Part shown: positions 8,893 through 17,969 of the stretch, one piece after another
Layout: every line of letters starts with the position of its first letter
How positions within the stretch are numbered: the stretch's first letter is position 1
Assembly (NCBI RefSeq): GCF_014651995.1
Contig: NZ_BMXY01000005.1
Location: forward strand, 103,783 to 167,782
DNA length: 64,000 nucleotides
Reading direction: 5' to 3'
Origin: Cognatilysobacter xinjiangensis
GTDB taxonomy: Bacteria > Pseudomonadota > Gammaproteobacteria > Xanthomonadales > Xanthomonadaceae
Program-made: the position numbers and the translations under genes
The notes under the pieces: model-generated
The model's input: the letters and a program-made list of their open reading frames with translations, nothing else
Databases searched by the model: none
Told to the model about the DNA's origin: nothing

Positions 8893-8973
8893 GGACACGG
8901 CCTCACGTAAGACGTTTTGCGCATTTCGTACAAATTTTTTGGCAGGCGCAACTCTTTTGATACGTTGGACGCA

Positions 8974-8995
8974 GATGCACATTTTTATGTGCGTC
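8974..8995. promoter_or_regulatory. Operator-like inverted repeat between XRE gene and excisionase gene
   Basis: GCACAT (8977-8982), TTTT and ATGTGC (8987-8992) form a perfect inverted repeat that extends outward with one mismatch. The octamer CGTACAAA occurs as direct repeats at 8927-8934 and 9008-9015, flanking it. This is the arrangement expected for binding by the divergent HTH protein. The assignment is by position only. Confidence 0.45.
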
Positions 8996-9025
8996 TACAT
9001 TCCAAGACGTACAAAGAGACCGTCA

Positions 9026-9262
9026 ATGACCGCAACGTACCTCACAACCGAGCAGCTCTCTGAGCGCATCCACTACGACATCCGCACCATCCGCGACCGC
9101 CTGAAGGACAGCGTCCTTCTCGAGGGCATCCATTACATCCGGCCCTTCGGCGGCCGCAAGCTGCTGTTCCTGTGGGAAGCAATCGAGCGCGACATTGGCG
9201 CTTGCTCGTCCCGGCAGGCGCCCTTGATCCCGATGGCCAATGGCGGGGTGGCACATGGCTAA
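9026..9262 (+). CDS. Excisionase-like small DNA-binding protein (78 aa)
   Basis: MTATYLTTEQLSERIHYDIR is the start of a MerR/excisionase-type winged helix: TTEQLSERI is helix 1, and IRTIRDRLKDSVLLEGIHYI follows with the wing. The size fits a recombination directionality factor. Its TAA at 9260-9262 overlaps the integrase start (9255), so the genes are coupled. It probably biases the integrase toward excision; this is inferred from fold, size and position. Confidence 0.75.
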   Translation: MTATYLTTEQLSERIHYDIRTIRDRLKDSVLLEGIHYIRPFGGRKLLFLWEAIERDIGACSSRQAPLIPMANGGVAHG

Positions 9263-10538
9263 GGTGCGTGTCCGCCCTGAAACCGGGCACCTCTATATCG
9301 ATTTCAGCCTTCGCGGCGTTCGCTGCCGTGAGCAGACTGCCTTGGATGACACGCCGGCTAACCGGAAGGCGGTGGAAGCGCTGGCCCGCAAGATCGACAA
9401 GGCCATCGCCACTGGCAATTTTGACTACGCGGCGTTTTTCCCGAACAGCCCCCGCGCGAAGCGGGCAGCCGAGGCCGAGTCCGCCCTGCCGCCACCGAGC
9501 GGCAGCGGGCAACCGGTCCCCACGTTTTCCGAAGCAGCTCAGGCCTGGTACCGCGAAAACCTGCCCCGGTGGCGTACAAGTCATGCGCAGACGCTTCAGG
9601 CGATCATCGAGAAGCGCCTGCTGCCGCACTTCGGTGAGCAGCCCCTGTACACGATCACCCGGGCCGAAATCCTGGATTTCCGCTCGCGTACCCAGACCTC
9701 GAGCGGGCGAAAGAATAAGGACGACCTCTCCCCATCGCGGGTGAACCACATCATGACCGCGCTGCGGATGATCCTGGCTGACGCCGCCGACCGCTACGGC
9801 ATCGATAGCGCGTTCCGCAACATCAAGCCGTTGCGTGTTCCGAAGATGGACATTCAGCCCTTCACGCTCGACGAGGTAGGCCGCATCACCGCGGCCGTCC
9901 GGCCCGACTATCGGCCCTATCTCGTCACGCGTTTCTTCACCGGGCTGCGCACGGGCGAGATCAACGGGCTTGAGTGGAAACACGTCGATTTCGACGCCGA
10001 TGTCATTCGCGTGCGCCAGAGCATCGTCAACGGGGTGCTTCTGGACACCAAGACCGAGGGCTCGGCGCGCGACGTTCCGATGGTGCCTACGGTGCGCACG
10101 GCACTTCTGGAGCAGAAGGGCCTCGTGCCCGCCGGGTGTCGTTGGGTATTCCCCGCGCCCGGCGGCGGCCCCTTGAGCCTCGTCAACTTCACCAATCGCG
10201 TCTGGATACCGCTCCTTAGACATCTGGACCTTGCCCCCCGCCGCCCCTACCAGACACGCCACACGGCAGCGACGCTAATGCTCGCTTCCGGCGAGAACCC
10301 CGAATGGGTGGCCCGCGTACTGGGCCACGCCTCGACGGAAATGTTGTTTCGCGTCTACTCCCGGTACGTGCCGAACCTGACGCGCAACGACGGCCGCGCC
10401 TTTACTGGACTGGTGACGGGACAAGGAGCCGAAAGCAGCATGGCCGTGTTGCCACCGTCCTTGGCCGCCCTGAGCCGTGCACAACTCGAACGCCTCGTGC
10501 GTACGCTCCACCAGGAGGCTCCGCATGCAGATGCCTGA
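9255..10538 (+). CDS. Phage-type tyrosine recombinase (integrase, 427 aa)
   Basis: The N terminus (MAKVRVRPETGHLYIDFSLR) is an Arm-binding domain of the DUF3596 type. A core-binding SAM-like domain follows (PTFSEAAQAWYREN...). The catalytic domain has the first Arg in FFTGLRTGEINGLEW (about residue 233), the second box in PYQTRHTAATLML, then LGHASTEMLFRVYSRY with the His and nucleophilic Tyr. All catalytic positions are present, so the protein should be active. Integrases of this group commonly use tRNA genes; the tRNA-Arg fragment at 20028-20076 is the likely attachment scar. Confidence 0.92.
   Translation: MAKVRVRPETGHLYIDFSLRGVRCREQTALDDTPANRKAVEALARKIDKAIATGNFDYAAFFPNSPRAKRAAEAESALPPPSGSGQPVPTFSEAAQAWYRENLPRWRTSHAQTLQAIIEKRLLPHFGEQPLYTITRAEILDFRSRTQTSSGRKNKDDLSPSRVNHIMTALRMILADAADRYGIDSAFRNIKPLRVPKMDIQPFTLDEVGRITAAVRPDYRPYLVTRFFTGLRTGEINGLEWKHVDFDADVIRVRQSIVNGVLLDTKTEGSARDVPMVPTVRTALLEQKGLVPAGCRWVFPAPGGGPLSLVNFTNRVWIPLLRHLDLAPRRPYQTRHTAATLMLASGENPEWVARVLGHASTEMLFRVYSRYVPNLTRNDGRAFTGLVTGQGAESSMAVLPPSLAALSRAQLERLVRTLHQEAPHADA
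10513..10518 (+). promoter_or_regulatory. Perfect ribosome binding site AGGAGG inside the integrase gene
   Basis: AGGAGG ends 6 bases before ATG 10525. It lies inside the 3' end of the integrase gene, decides the start of the HD-domain gene and argues for a 14-base overlap between the two. Confidence 0.7.
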
Positions 10539-11388
10539 GTGCCTCCCGCGTGTAACGTCGGTCACCGGCGTCGTGCTCGACGCCCGTAGCCGCGGCAGCA
10601 CCGGCGCCGAGGGAACTGACCTGACGCTCGGCGTTAACGGCGAACATTTGGAAGCGCTGGCTTTCAGCGACGACGAGCTGTGGCGCTGGCGCCTGGTGGT
10701 GCCGGTCGTCGCCGAGACGTTTGGACTCATCCACACCCCAGGCATGCCGCGCCCCATCATCACCCTGGCCTGCCCGGCAGCTTCGGCAGCCGTGCTTCGG
10801 CACCTGCCCGACAGCCTATGCCCCGTGGCAGGCATCGTTTCGGGAACGCGCCGCCTGGTCGACGCCATAGGCGCGACGCCGCTGCGCAGGTTCGTCGAGA
10901 GTGTTTTTGCCCGGCGCGATGTCCATGACCTGTACTGGACGCTGCCGGCTTCGATTGCCCACCACCATGCCTATCCGGGCGGACTCGCCGTGCATTCACT
11001 CGAGGTCGCTTGCGACATCGCGACGCAATCAACACTGACCGGCACCGAGCGCGACTTGGGCATCGCCGCGGCCCTACTGCACGACATCGGAAAGGTATGG
11101 AGTTATGACGGAAGGCGGTTGACGCGTGCCGCTTCGGCCATGGGACATGAACTGCTCGGCCTGACGCGCTTGGAGCCCGCCCTTTCGAGGTTGGAGCACG
11201 CCTGGGAAGACGGCGCCCTTGCGATGCGTGTCCTCCTTAGTGGACAAGCCAGGCGGAGGCCGGACGGGTCCTACCCGTACGCGCTCGTCCAGCGACTTCG
11301 CGCGTGCGACCAGCGCAGCGCCGAATGCGCCCGGCATACCGGCGCATCGCGCGCGGGCCGTGCATGGGCACCGGTGCCATGTGTTTGA
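10525..11388 (+). CDS. HD-domain phosphohydrolase, YhaM/TraI-associated type (287 aa)
   Basis: The first ~100 residues form a beta-rich region (VTGVVLDARSRG...) reminiscent of the OB-fold part of YhaM-like exoribonucleases. The HD domain begins at ASIAHHHAYPGGLAVHSLEV, continues with AAALLHDIGKVW and GHELLG, and ends near RACDQRSAE, so the metal ligands H...HD...D are in place. Its translation starts inside the integrase gene behind a perfect AGGAGG. HD proteins with the HHxxPGG motif occur on integrative elements and in 3'-5' exonucleases. The substrate here is unknown. Confidence 0.78.
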   Translation: MQMPECLPRVTSVTGVVLDARSRGSTGAEGTDLTLGVNGEHLEALAFSDDELWRWRLVVPVVAETFGLIHTPGMPRPIITLACPAASAAVLRHLPDSLCPVAGIVSGTRRLVDAIGATPLRRFVESVFARRDVHDLYWTLPASIAHHHAYPGGLAVHSLEVACDIATQSTLTGTERDLGIAAALLHDIGKVWSYDGRRLTRAASAMGHELLGLTRLEPALSRLEHAWEDGALAMRVLLSGQARRRPDGSYPYALVQRLRACDQRSAECARHTGASRAGRAWAPVPCV

Positions 11389-11403
11389 CCAACCGGACCA
11401 TGC

Positions 11404-11421
11404 AGACGTGAGCGCACGTCT
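11404..11421 (+). terminator. Hairpin after the integrase/HD operon
   Basis: AGACGTG and CACGTCT pair perfectly around AGCG, 15 bases past the HD gene stop. A second hairpin, CCTGAA-CCAA-TTCAGG, follows at 11448-11463. Neither has a strong T-run, so termination is tentative. Confidence 0.35.
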
Positions 11422-11489
11422 TAGCCGATGCGAATGCTATCCAATTGCCTGAACCAATTCAGGTATCGCCAGTCGCGGGGAAAAGGACA

Positions 11490-11744
11490 ATGAAAGAACC
11501 GAACGTGCCGCCAGAACAGTCGTTGCGCCGCAGGCTGGCACCGCGACAAGGCGCGGCATTGGACCTGCTGTTGTTCCTGAACCTTCTGGGGTTCGGAACA
11601 ATGTTGCTCCTGATTGCGGCAATCGTACTGAGGGCATCCAGGCCGATTGATCCGGCGCTTCAGGAAGCTATCGTCGCCGGATGCGCAGTCGGCGGCCTTC
11701 TGCTGCTCGCGGGTGTCCGCTTGGGAAGACTCTGCCTGCGCTAG
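11490..11744 (+). CDS. Small membrane protein (84 aa)
   Basis: The start is ATG 11490, preceded by AAAAGGA. A short basic N terminus (LRRRLAPRQG) is followed by two predicted transmembrane helices: about 25-46 (LDLLLFLNLLGFGTMLLLIA) and about 60-80 (AIVAGCAVGGLLLLAGVRLG). It is probably an inner-membrane protein with both ends in the cytoplasm. No family is recognised. It stands alone between the integrase operon and the convergent recombinase operon. Confidence 0.55.
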   Translation: MKEPNVPPEQSLRRRLAPRQGAALDLLLFLNLLGFGTMLLLIAAIVLRASRPIDPALQEAIVAGCAVGGLLLLAGVRLGRLCLR

Positions 11745-11833
11745 CGGCAGAGCGCCGCGATCGTGGATGCCGGTGGCTTGAGCCGCCCGGCGCCCGGCAT
11801 CCGGACGCAGGCCCGTTATGGCGGCCCGTACCG

Positions 11834-14830
11834 TCAGCAAACGTGTACGCCCGCCTGCCACGCCTGCACGGCCCGTAAGGTCCATGCCACCGTGAGCGAC
11901 GCGTGCTGGCGCTCCGCTCCCGGTTCGGCCGTCGGATCGGCAATGCGAACGTCGATACGTGCCTCGTCCTTGGCGAGCCACGCGTCGAGCTGGCGTGCAC
12001 TTGGTTCTTCGCGCACGCGTCGACCCGCCTGCGAATGTGGAACCCGGTACTCGAGCTTGAGCGCTGGGCCGAAGGCGCGGTCGAAATCATCACGAAGGAC
12101 ACGAGCCTGCTGGCCACGCAAGCGTGCCCATCCGTTCTTCGCCAAGTTCGATGCAAGCGTTTCGAATGCATGTGCGGCAACCGCCGTATTGGCCGTGAAT
12201 CCAATATCGAGATGGCGAAGTAGGACACGCATGGCATTGCGCTGCACCAAGGTCGCAGGTTTCCCGGGCGCTTTCGCAAGCTCAGGTTGCTCAAGCGTCC
12301 AGGCAGGGCTGGGGACATGTGCCGAGGACCTGGTCGAATCCCGTTGGGCGAGAATGTGCGCGTTGACGCCACGCTTCAGGGCCTGTCGCAGCATCCATCG
12401 AAGCCCCTCGCCGTCGGCAGGCCTCGTCTGCGTTGACTTGCCGAACAACGCGGATACCAAGCGCGCCTGCTGGTGATTCAGATCAGGAGCTGCGCTGCGA
12501 GACGCATCCGCTTCCCTCGTACGGCGCTGCCAAGGCCGGGCAGCAACGAGGACGGCATGCAGCATCAGGTCAAGGCCATGGACGTAGTGCCGGAGCGTCA
12601 CCGCCTCTGAGTTGTGTCCCGCCGCTATGCCAACAATCGTGCCACGTCGGGCGCGACGTCCAACGTGTGCGAACACCGCCGCGTGAAAGGCATCGGCCTC
12701 GTCCTTCATGTCCTGGATGAAAGCCGGCAGCGCTCGCCATGCAGCTTCGGGGAGGCCCTCATGCAGCACGCCCAGTACATTCCGCGTGCAGAACGCATGG
12801 CGAAGGTGGTGCAGGTGCAGTTGCTTGTCGCCCGTGACGTAACGGATCGCGCGCACGACGTGGTTTGGCAGCCGGTGGTTCGCAATGGCCGCGACGGGGG
12901 TAGCCAGGTCCTCTTCCTTCAGGAAAAGAAAGGAATGCGCAAGTTGTTGGCGGATATGGGCTGTTCGTCGCGCCTTCGATTCCGCTTCCGTAGCGTGCGG
13001 GCCCAACAACGCAGACGCGTTGCGGGCTTCGGACCGAATCCGCTCATGCTGCGGTTCGACCAGTCGAGACAAGGCCTTGCGCTCGTCAACCTCCAGCAGG
13101 CTCAAGGGAAGGCGCCGTCGCGCACTTGCCGTCTTCAGGCTGCGACTCGAGTTTGAACGGATCTCGAGATCACAGTCGGCATTGCCGCCGTAGACGTCGG
13201 CGAGCGTCAGCCCCAGGATCTCCGCGCGCCGAAGCCCGAATCGATAGGCGAGCGTCAGGAACACCTGCGCCGCGAGCCGGTCCGGTTCGTCCAACGCCGG
13301 AACTCGGCCGAGGTATCGAAGCGCGTCCCGGTACTCCGGCTGGGTCAGGTGCCAAGCACTTACAGGCTGGGCACCTCCTGATGACACGCCGAGCTTCAAA
13401 TCGGGAGCGATACGGTGATCCTGTTTTACGCAGTACGCATGGAACCGTCGCAACAAGTTTCTCAAGCGACGCGCAACCTGCTCCGTCGGCGCCGTGTCCA
13501 CAATCTCCTCGAACAGGTCGATGAGGTCTTCACCGCTCAACGCTTCAAGGCGCCGTGGCAGGATGCCGAGCAGGCGTGTACCGAGGGTCGACTGGTAGTA
13601 CCGAAGCGTGGACAGCCGAGCGGGCTTGTATCCCTTTCGTGCGACGGCGAGCTCGCGTAGCCAGCCAACCAGCGCACGCCGCGTGCTCCCGAGCGGCTCC
13701 GCCGCCGCCAGGTCGTCGAGATCACTCAGAACGTCCGCACGCCGGGAATCCGGTCGAGAAAGGACAGTCCGCAAGCGAATGAGGAAGTCGTCCGCGTCCG
13801 CTGGAAATGCAACCGCGAGTTCTTCCTCGGGCTGTTCGTAGCGGGTCAGCGAGCTTTCCGATTCCACGCGGCGGCCCGCCTTTGCAGCCTTGGCCGGCGT
13901 TTCGCATCCAAGCAGCCGCCGCCATTGCACCTCGTCCCAGCTCGAAGCAATCACCGTACCCCGCGCGTATCCCGCGATCAGCGGAACGGAATCAAGCTGC
14001 ACCTCCGCAGCGGTCGCGTGCATGAGGTGGTTCGCCCATCGCGCCGGCGGTCGTACATCGAAGGCCGCACACCAGAGTGCATCGAGCCCGGATCGCACGA
14101 GATGCGTGGCCCGCTTGCGGCCTTCACGGCGTCCATGCCCCTTGAGTTGCTGCTCTATGAATTCGCGCGTGACCGTCCAACTGGCGAGCGTCGCGGGGTC
14201 GAGAAATACACGGCGCGACTGCGCCTGCCCGTTGGTTTCGGCATCAATGGTGACCCAGATCATCGTGTCCGTACCTGCGACCGGCACGTTCTCAGCCAAT
14301 GCGCCTAGCGCTGCGGCGATGAGCGGCATGCTGCACAGGCCCGATCGCGTGACCAGCAAGTAGGCCAGCATGCCGACACGCACCTGCGGCGTTGACGCGG
14401 AGGTCGCAAGATCCAGCAACCGCGCATCGATCGCCTGTCGGTGCTCAAGGCCGAAGACCATGCCGTCGGGCAGCGGCGGCGGGCCTGGGACGACGGGTAC
14501 CAGCAGACCGGCATCGGCGTTGCCCTCCGTATCGCGGTGCCGCTTCAGGCAAAGCTCGAGGACGTCGATCGCCTCGGCCACCTCCTCCGGGTCACGACTA
14601 GGCGCTGCTCCGCCCACTAGCCCTTCACGGGCAAGGTAGCTGAGCACGTAGTTACGTATGCGCTTTGGCGCGCAACTGTCTTCCGGCGCCGTCAGTACGC
14701 CACGCAATTCCGCCGCATCAAGCTGGCGAAGCACATCCATGAGGAGCGTTCGCCCGCGCAGTGGAACGTCCTCCAGCTCACCAGGCAGGAGGGCCCACAG
14801 AGGTGCCATGTCATCGGAGTTGACCTTCAT
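11834..14830 (-). CDS. Very large tyrosine-recombinase-like protein (998 aa)
   Basis: The catalytic core sits in the middle, not at the C terminus. YRFGLRRAEILGL at about 529-541 supplies the first Arg, LHLHHLRHAFCTRNV at about 671-685 the HxxR box, and AAGHNSEAVTLRHYVHG at about 736-752 the His and Tyr nucleophile. About 480 residues precede the core; they contain a core-binding-like region (LSTLRYYQSTLGTRLLGILP). About 245 residues follow it. Ordinary integrases have 300-450 residues, so this is more than double. Its ATG overlaps the end of the 800-aa gene by four bases, giving an operon with it and the 160-aa gene. All catalytic residues look intact. Target site and partner roles are unknown. 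Confidence 0.8.
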   Translation of the reverse strand: MKVNSDDMAPLWALLPGELEDVPLRGRTLLMDVLRQLDAAELRGVLTAPEDSCAPKRIRNYVLSYLAREGLVGGAAPSRDPEEVAEAIDVLELCLKRHRDTEGNADAGLLVPVVPGPPPLPDGMVFGLEHRQAIDARLLDLATSASTPQVRVGMLAYLLVTRSGLCSMPLIAAALGALAENVPVAGTDTMIWVTIDAETNGQAQSRRVFLDPATLASWTVTREFIEQQLKGHGRREGRKRATHLVRSGLDALWCAAFDVRPPARWANHLMHATAAEVQLDSVPLIAGYARGTVIASSWDEVQWRRLLGCETPAKAAKAGRRVESESSLTRYEQPEEELAVAFPADADDFLIRLRTVLSRPDSRRADVLSDLDDLAAAEPLGSTRRALVGWLRELAVARKGYKPARLSTLRYYQSTLGTRLLGILPRRLEALSGEDLIDLFEEIVDTAPTEQVARRLRNLLRRFHAYCVKQDHRIAPDLKLGVSSGGAQPVSAWHLTQPEYRDALRYLGRVPALDEPDRLAAQVFLTLAYRFGLRRAEILGLTLADVYGGNADCDLEIRSNSSRSLKTASARRRLPLSLLEVDERKALSRLVEPQHERIRSEARNASALLGPHATEAESKARRTAHIRQQLAHSFLFLKEEDLATPVAAIANHRLPNHVVRAIRYVTGDKQLHLHHLRHAFCTRNVLGVLHEGLPEAAWRALPAFIQDMKDEADAFHAAVFAHVGRRARRGTIVGIAAGHNSEAVTLRHYVHGLDLMLHAVLVAARPWQRRTREADASRSAAPDLNHQQARLVSALFGKSTQTRPADGEGLRWMLRQALKRGVNAHILAQRDSTRSSAHVPSPAWTLEQPELAKAPGKPATLVQRNAMRVLLRHLDIGFTANTAVAAHAFETLASNLAKNGWARLRGQQARVLRDDFDRAFGPALKLEYRVPHSQAGRRVREEPSARQLDAWLAKDEARIDVRIADPTAEPGAERQHASLTVAWTLRAVQAWQAGVHVC

Positions 14831-17229
14831 GGCAGTGCCACGTACCCAACATTCGCGAGCAGCTGGCTGACTGGGCCTTCCGCCAGCTCACGCAACCGCC
14901 GTGTCGGATACAAGGACAGCGGGTCATGGGGGCTGAGGAACGCGCCCCAGTGGCCCATGAAAGCGTCCAGATCCTCAGCGTCGATCCCGTGATCGGCCAG
15001 GTAGGAGCGCGTGAAACGCCGCAATGCGTACGGCTTGAGCTCAAAGTCGCACTCAGCCATGCGACGGCCAAGCTCCGCAGCGGTGAAGGGCTGCGGATCC
15101 GGTTCATCCTGCGAGAGCATGACGAAGGCGCCGGTCGACTCGCATGGCCTGATACCCAACGACAGCAATGCTCGTCCATAAAGCTGGAGCTGGCGCTTTA
15201 CCACCGCTGGGATGAATAAGACACGCCGGTCATAGCGCGTCCCCTTCTCCGGCAGGACCATCAGGTGGTCCTCCAGATCGGCCTGCTGGATTGTCCGCAG
15301 CGCCAGGGGGCGTGCTGCGCCGGCAAGGTGAAACCCGATCATGGTGTAGGCGGTGAGCGCATTGGCACGCTCGACCCCAGCGCCTGCACGCACGCGTTGC
15401 GCCATGGCGGACACCAGCCCGACGATCGCCGCGAGCGTCGGGACGCGGCGCGCCCCGATGTGCGCGTCCGGCTGCCCGACAGGCATCTCGATGTCCTCCG
15501 CGAGGGGTCGCAGGGCGTCGCGGTAGTGCTGCAGGACCACACCGGTTCGCTGCACGGTGTAGTGGCTGACCGAGCGTGCGTGGGCGGTCGATTGATGTGT
15601 GACGTGGAGAGCCAACGCGAGATCACCGTTCGAGACCTCGAGCAGGCGGCGCGGCAACCAGCTTCGCAGCTGGCGAACGCTCGCCCACTTATTCCAGAGA
15701 TACCCGCGCAACCACTCGTCCAGTTCCTCCCGGAATATCGGGCCCTCAGTCGATTGCGCTCGCGCAAGCCCCGACTTGGCGGTCGTTTCAGCGGCCACCC
15801 TGAAGAAGCCGAGGACATCCGGCAAGTCCAGATACGGGCTCGTCCGTATTTCCTGCCCGTCAATCCAGTCGTCGTCACCAAACGCGGGCGGAGGCACCTC
15901 GATGCGCCATGTCCGCAGGCCCTGCAGGTACCAGACCCCGTCGCCGCGCGCATCCCGGGCGTCGGGCAGGGGTTCGTCCGCTCGAACGATGCGGATCTCC
16001 GACTCGAAGGCATCGCGGCCGGTGGCCAGCATTGCCAGGAGTACTTCATGCATGGGCGGCCGCAAACCATGCGTAGCTGGATCCAGAAGCGCGTCGCGCA
16101 CGCGCTTCACCGCCCAATCGACCAGTTGCGCCGCGCTGCAGGAAGGCATCGCCTGACTCCGCGCAATCACCCGGGTAAGACGTTTCGCCTCCAGGCGGCG
16201 ATAACCGTATCGCTCCGCCTCCGCGCCCTCCGGGCCCGCGTCACCGCCCGGTGGCGCAGTCACCATCATCGCGAACACATGGCTTGGATCGATCGCCGGT
16301 TCGTCGTCCGTGCCGTTTCCATCGATCGCATACAGCTGCATCAGGCGCATCCCGTCGTCGAGCTCGTCGGTGGCCGTGTGCACGTGGCCGGTCGCGAGCC
16401 GGACGTTTCCGAACGGAAGCGTTCGCCGGGTTGTCCTGTAGGGCCGCGCCGGCGATTCCATGGAGGGCGCGCGGGGACCGACGACTTCCTCGTGCAACCG
16501 TCGGAAGGCGTCCAGGACGGCAGTCCCGTTGCGCTGCTCCTCTCGTCCGGCGTCATCCGACGCCGGCTCCTCCGCGTGGCGCGCCGTGGCCTCGACCCGC
16601 GCTCCCAGCGTCGGATAGTTCCCAGCCAGCCGGAGCGTCAGCCACAGATAGGCCTGTTCGGAAAGGCGCCGAATCTGGACCGATGCCTGGCGGATCCGGC
16701 TGGCCGAGGGGCCACTTTCCGGCGTCGGCTGAAGACCGGTCAGAGCCCACCTTTCGTAGTGGCCAACAATGTCGTCGGCGCACCGACGCGCCTGCAGCAC
16801 CAGAATGTTCAGTCCGACCTGGTCGCTGATGACTTCATAAGCAGATCGCTCGGCAGCATTGGACGCCGGCTCCGGCTCGGTGAACAGATTGGCCCAGAAC
16901 GGACACCATTGAAGGCATTTGTGCCGGAGCGGATGCTCCTTCTGACCCGGCGTGCGCTCCATGGCCCTCATCACCGGATCGTCCGCCGACAACGTCCACG
17001 TCGCGACGGTCCGGTCGACGACATCCATCGCACGCAGGAGCGCCGTCGTGTCCGTCCAGAAGTACTGACCCTGCCCCAGGAGTTCATCGAACGCCCGACC
17101 GTTTCGCGTGAGCAGCTCACGCGTCCGCCTCAGGCCGTCGACGAGGTAGGCGAGGTCAGGTGGTACACCCAGAGTCGCGATGAGATTCGCGACCTGTTTC
17201 CTGACATCGTCGCCGCCGCTTTCGAGCAA
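14827..17229 (-). CDS. Second large tyrosine-recombinase-like protein (800 aa), possibly degenerate catalytic core
   Basis: The best start I can see is TTG 17229; the frame continues upstream without ATG or GTG, so the true start is uncertain. A recombinase core lies at the C terminus. GFHLAGAARPLALRTI (about 650) carries the Arg I position, YALRRFTRSYLADHG (about 745) aligns with the HxxR box but lacks the usual leading His, and DAFMGHWG...SLYP ends with His and Tyr. The long N terminus, with a cysteine/tryptophan-rich patch (CLQWCPFWANLF), has no recognisable domain. Coupling to the 998-aa gene suggests that they act together. It may be a structural or weakly active subunit. Confidence 0.75.
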   Translation of the reverse strand: MLESGGDDVRKQVANLIATLGVPPDLAYLVDGLRRTRELLTRNGRAFDELLGQGQYFWTDTTALLRAMDVVDRTVATWTLSADDPVMRAMERTPGQKEHPLRHKCLQWCPFWANLFTEPEPASNAAERSAYEVISDQVGLNILVLQARRCADDIVGHYERWALTGLQPTPESGPSASRIRQASVQIRRLSEQAYLWLTLRLAGNYPTLGARVEATARHAEEPASDDAGREEQRNGTAVLDAFRRLHEEVVGPRAPSMESPARPYRTTRRTLPFGNVRLATGHVHTATDELDDGMRLMQLYAIDGNGTDDEPAIDPSHVFAMMVTAPPGGDAGPEGAEAERYGYRRLEAKRLTRVIARSQAMPSCSAAQLVDWAVKRVRDALLDPATHGLRPPMHEVLLAMLATGRDAFESEIRIVRADEPLPDARDARGDGVWYLQGLRTWRIEVPPPAFGDDDWIDGQEIRTSPYLDLPDVLGFFRVAAETTAKSGLARAQSTEGPIFREELDEWLRGYLWNKWASVRQLRSWLPRRLLEVSNGDLALALHVTHQSTAHARSVSHYTVQRTGVVLQHYRDALRPLAEDIEMPVGQPDAHIGARRVPTLAAIVGLVSAMAQRVRAGAGVERANALTAYTMIGFHLAGAARPLALRTIQQADLEDHLMVLPEKGTRYDRRVLFIPAVVKRQLQLYGRALLSLGIRPCESTGAFVMLSQDEPDPQPFTAAELGRRMAECDFELKPYALRRFTRSYLADHGIDAEDLDAFMGHWGAFLSPHDPLSLYPTRRLRELAEGPVSQLLANVGYVALP

Positions 17230-17264
17230 CGTCGCATAGCGCGACAGATTTCGCGCCTTGGCGT

Positions 17265-17747
17265 TCAGGGGCGCTGACCCGCCGCAAGAAGCGGCATAAC
17301 CCTCAATGCGTGGCGGCGCAGCTGGATCCCGAACTGCTTTCGCAGTCGTGCGCGGATCGCGCGGTCGGCCTTGTAGGTGGCCCGCTTCAAGCAGACGTCA
17401 ACTGCCGTGCTTGCGTCGGCCGCTGTCAGACCCGCCGATTGCGTGTCTTTGCAGTAGATACAGGAGATGTGGGTCGCCGCCCATTCGCCCCGCGGTACGC
17501 AGGCACGCGCCAGCGCAAGCCCCTCCGCATTCGCGATCACCAGCCAGGATCGCTCTCCAGCACGCTGCACGACAGGAGGTGACATCGCCAGCTTCCAGCC
17601 AAGTACCGCAGCGGCGTCGCTGTCCTTCTTCGGAACAAAGGAAACGTCTTCAAAGGCCTGCCCTTTGGCCGGCGCCAAGTCACTAAGCAGGACATCCACA
17701 TGCGCCACGCGACTACGTTCTGCTTGCATCAACTCCGAGATCGTCAC
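17265..17747 (-). CDS. Small partner protein of the recombinase operon (160 aa)
   Basis: The start is ATG 17747. The protein contains a cysteine pair (CIYC, about 94-97) and a strongly basic C-terminal helix (KRATYKADRAIRARLRKQFG). It ends 35 bases before the 800-aa gene and is first in the three-gene operon. A role as a DNA-binding accessory factor, comparable to the small third gene of other multi-recombinase elements, is inferred from position and charge. I do not recognise the family. Confidence 0.65.
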   Translation of the reverse strand: MTISELMQAERSRVAHVDVLLSDLAPAKGQAFEDVSFVPKKDSDAAAVLGWKLAMSPPVVQRAGERSWLVIANAEGLALARACVPRGEWAATHISCIYCKDTQSAGLTAADASTAVDVCLKRATYKADRAIRARLRKQFGIQLRRHALRVMPLLAAGQRP

Positions 17748-17969
17748 GACTTGCGGCCAAGTTCTGCTGGAACGTCATAGATACGTTGCCATTCCCAGCA
17801 AGACAGAAGCGAATTTCTTGCGGACCTGTGACGATTTTCAAGTTATCCGACGGTGTATGGACCACTTTGGGCAACCATTTGCCCGAATGAGGGCTCCCCA
17901 TCGTGCAAGTGCGCGATTTTGGCCACCGTGCACGCCCGCGTGCACGCGGAATTCGATCAGCCCACGTGG

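Noticed and set aside
9042..10262. 406-residue minus-strand frame across the integrase
   Set aside because: It is antisense to a complete integrase with all catalytic residues and shows no own motif.
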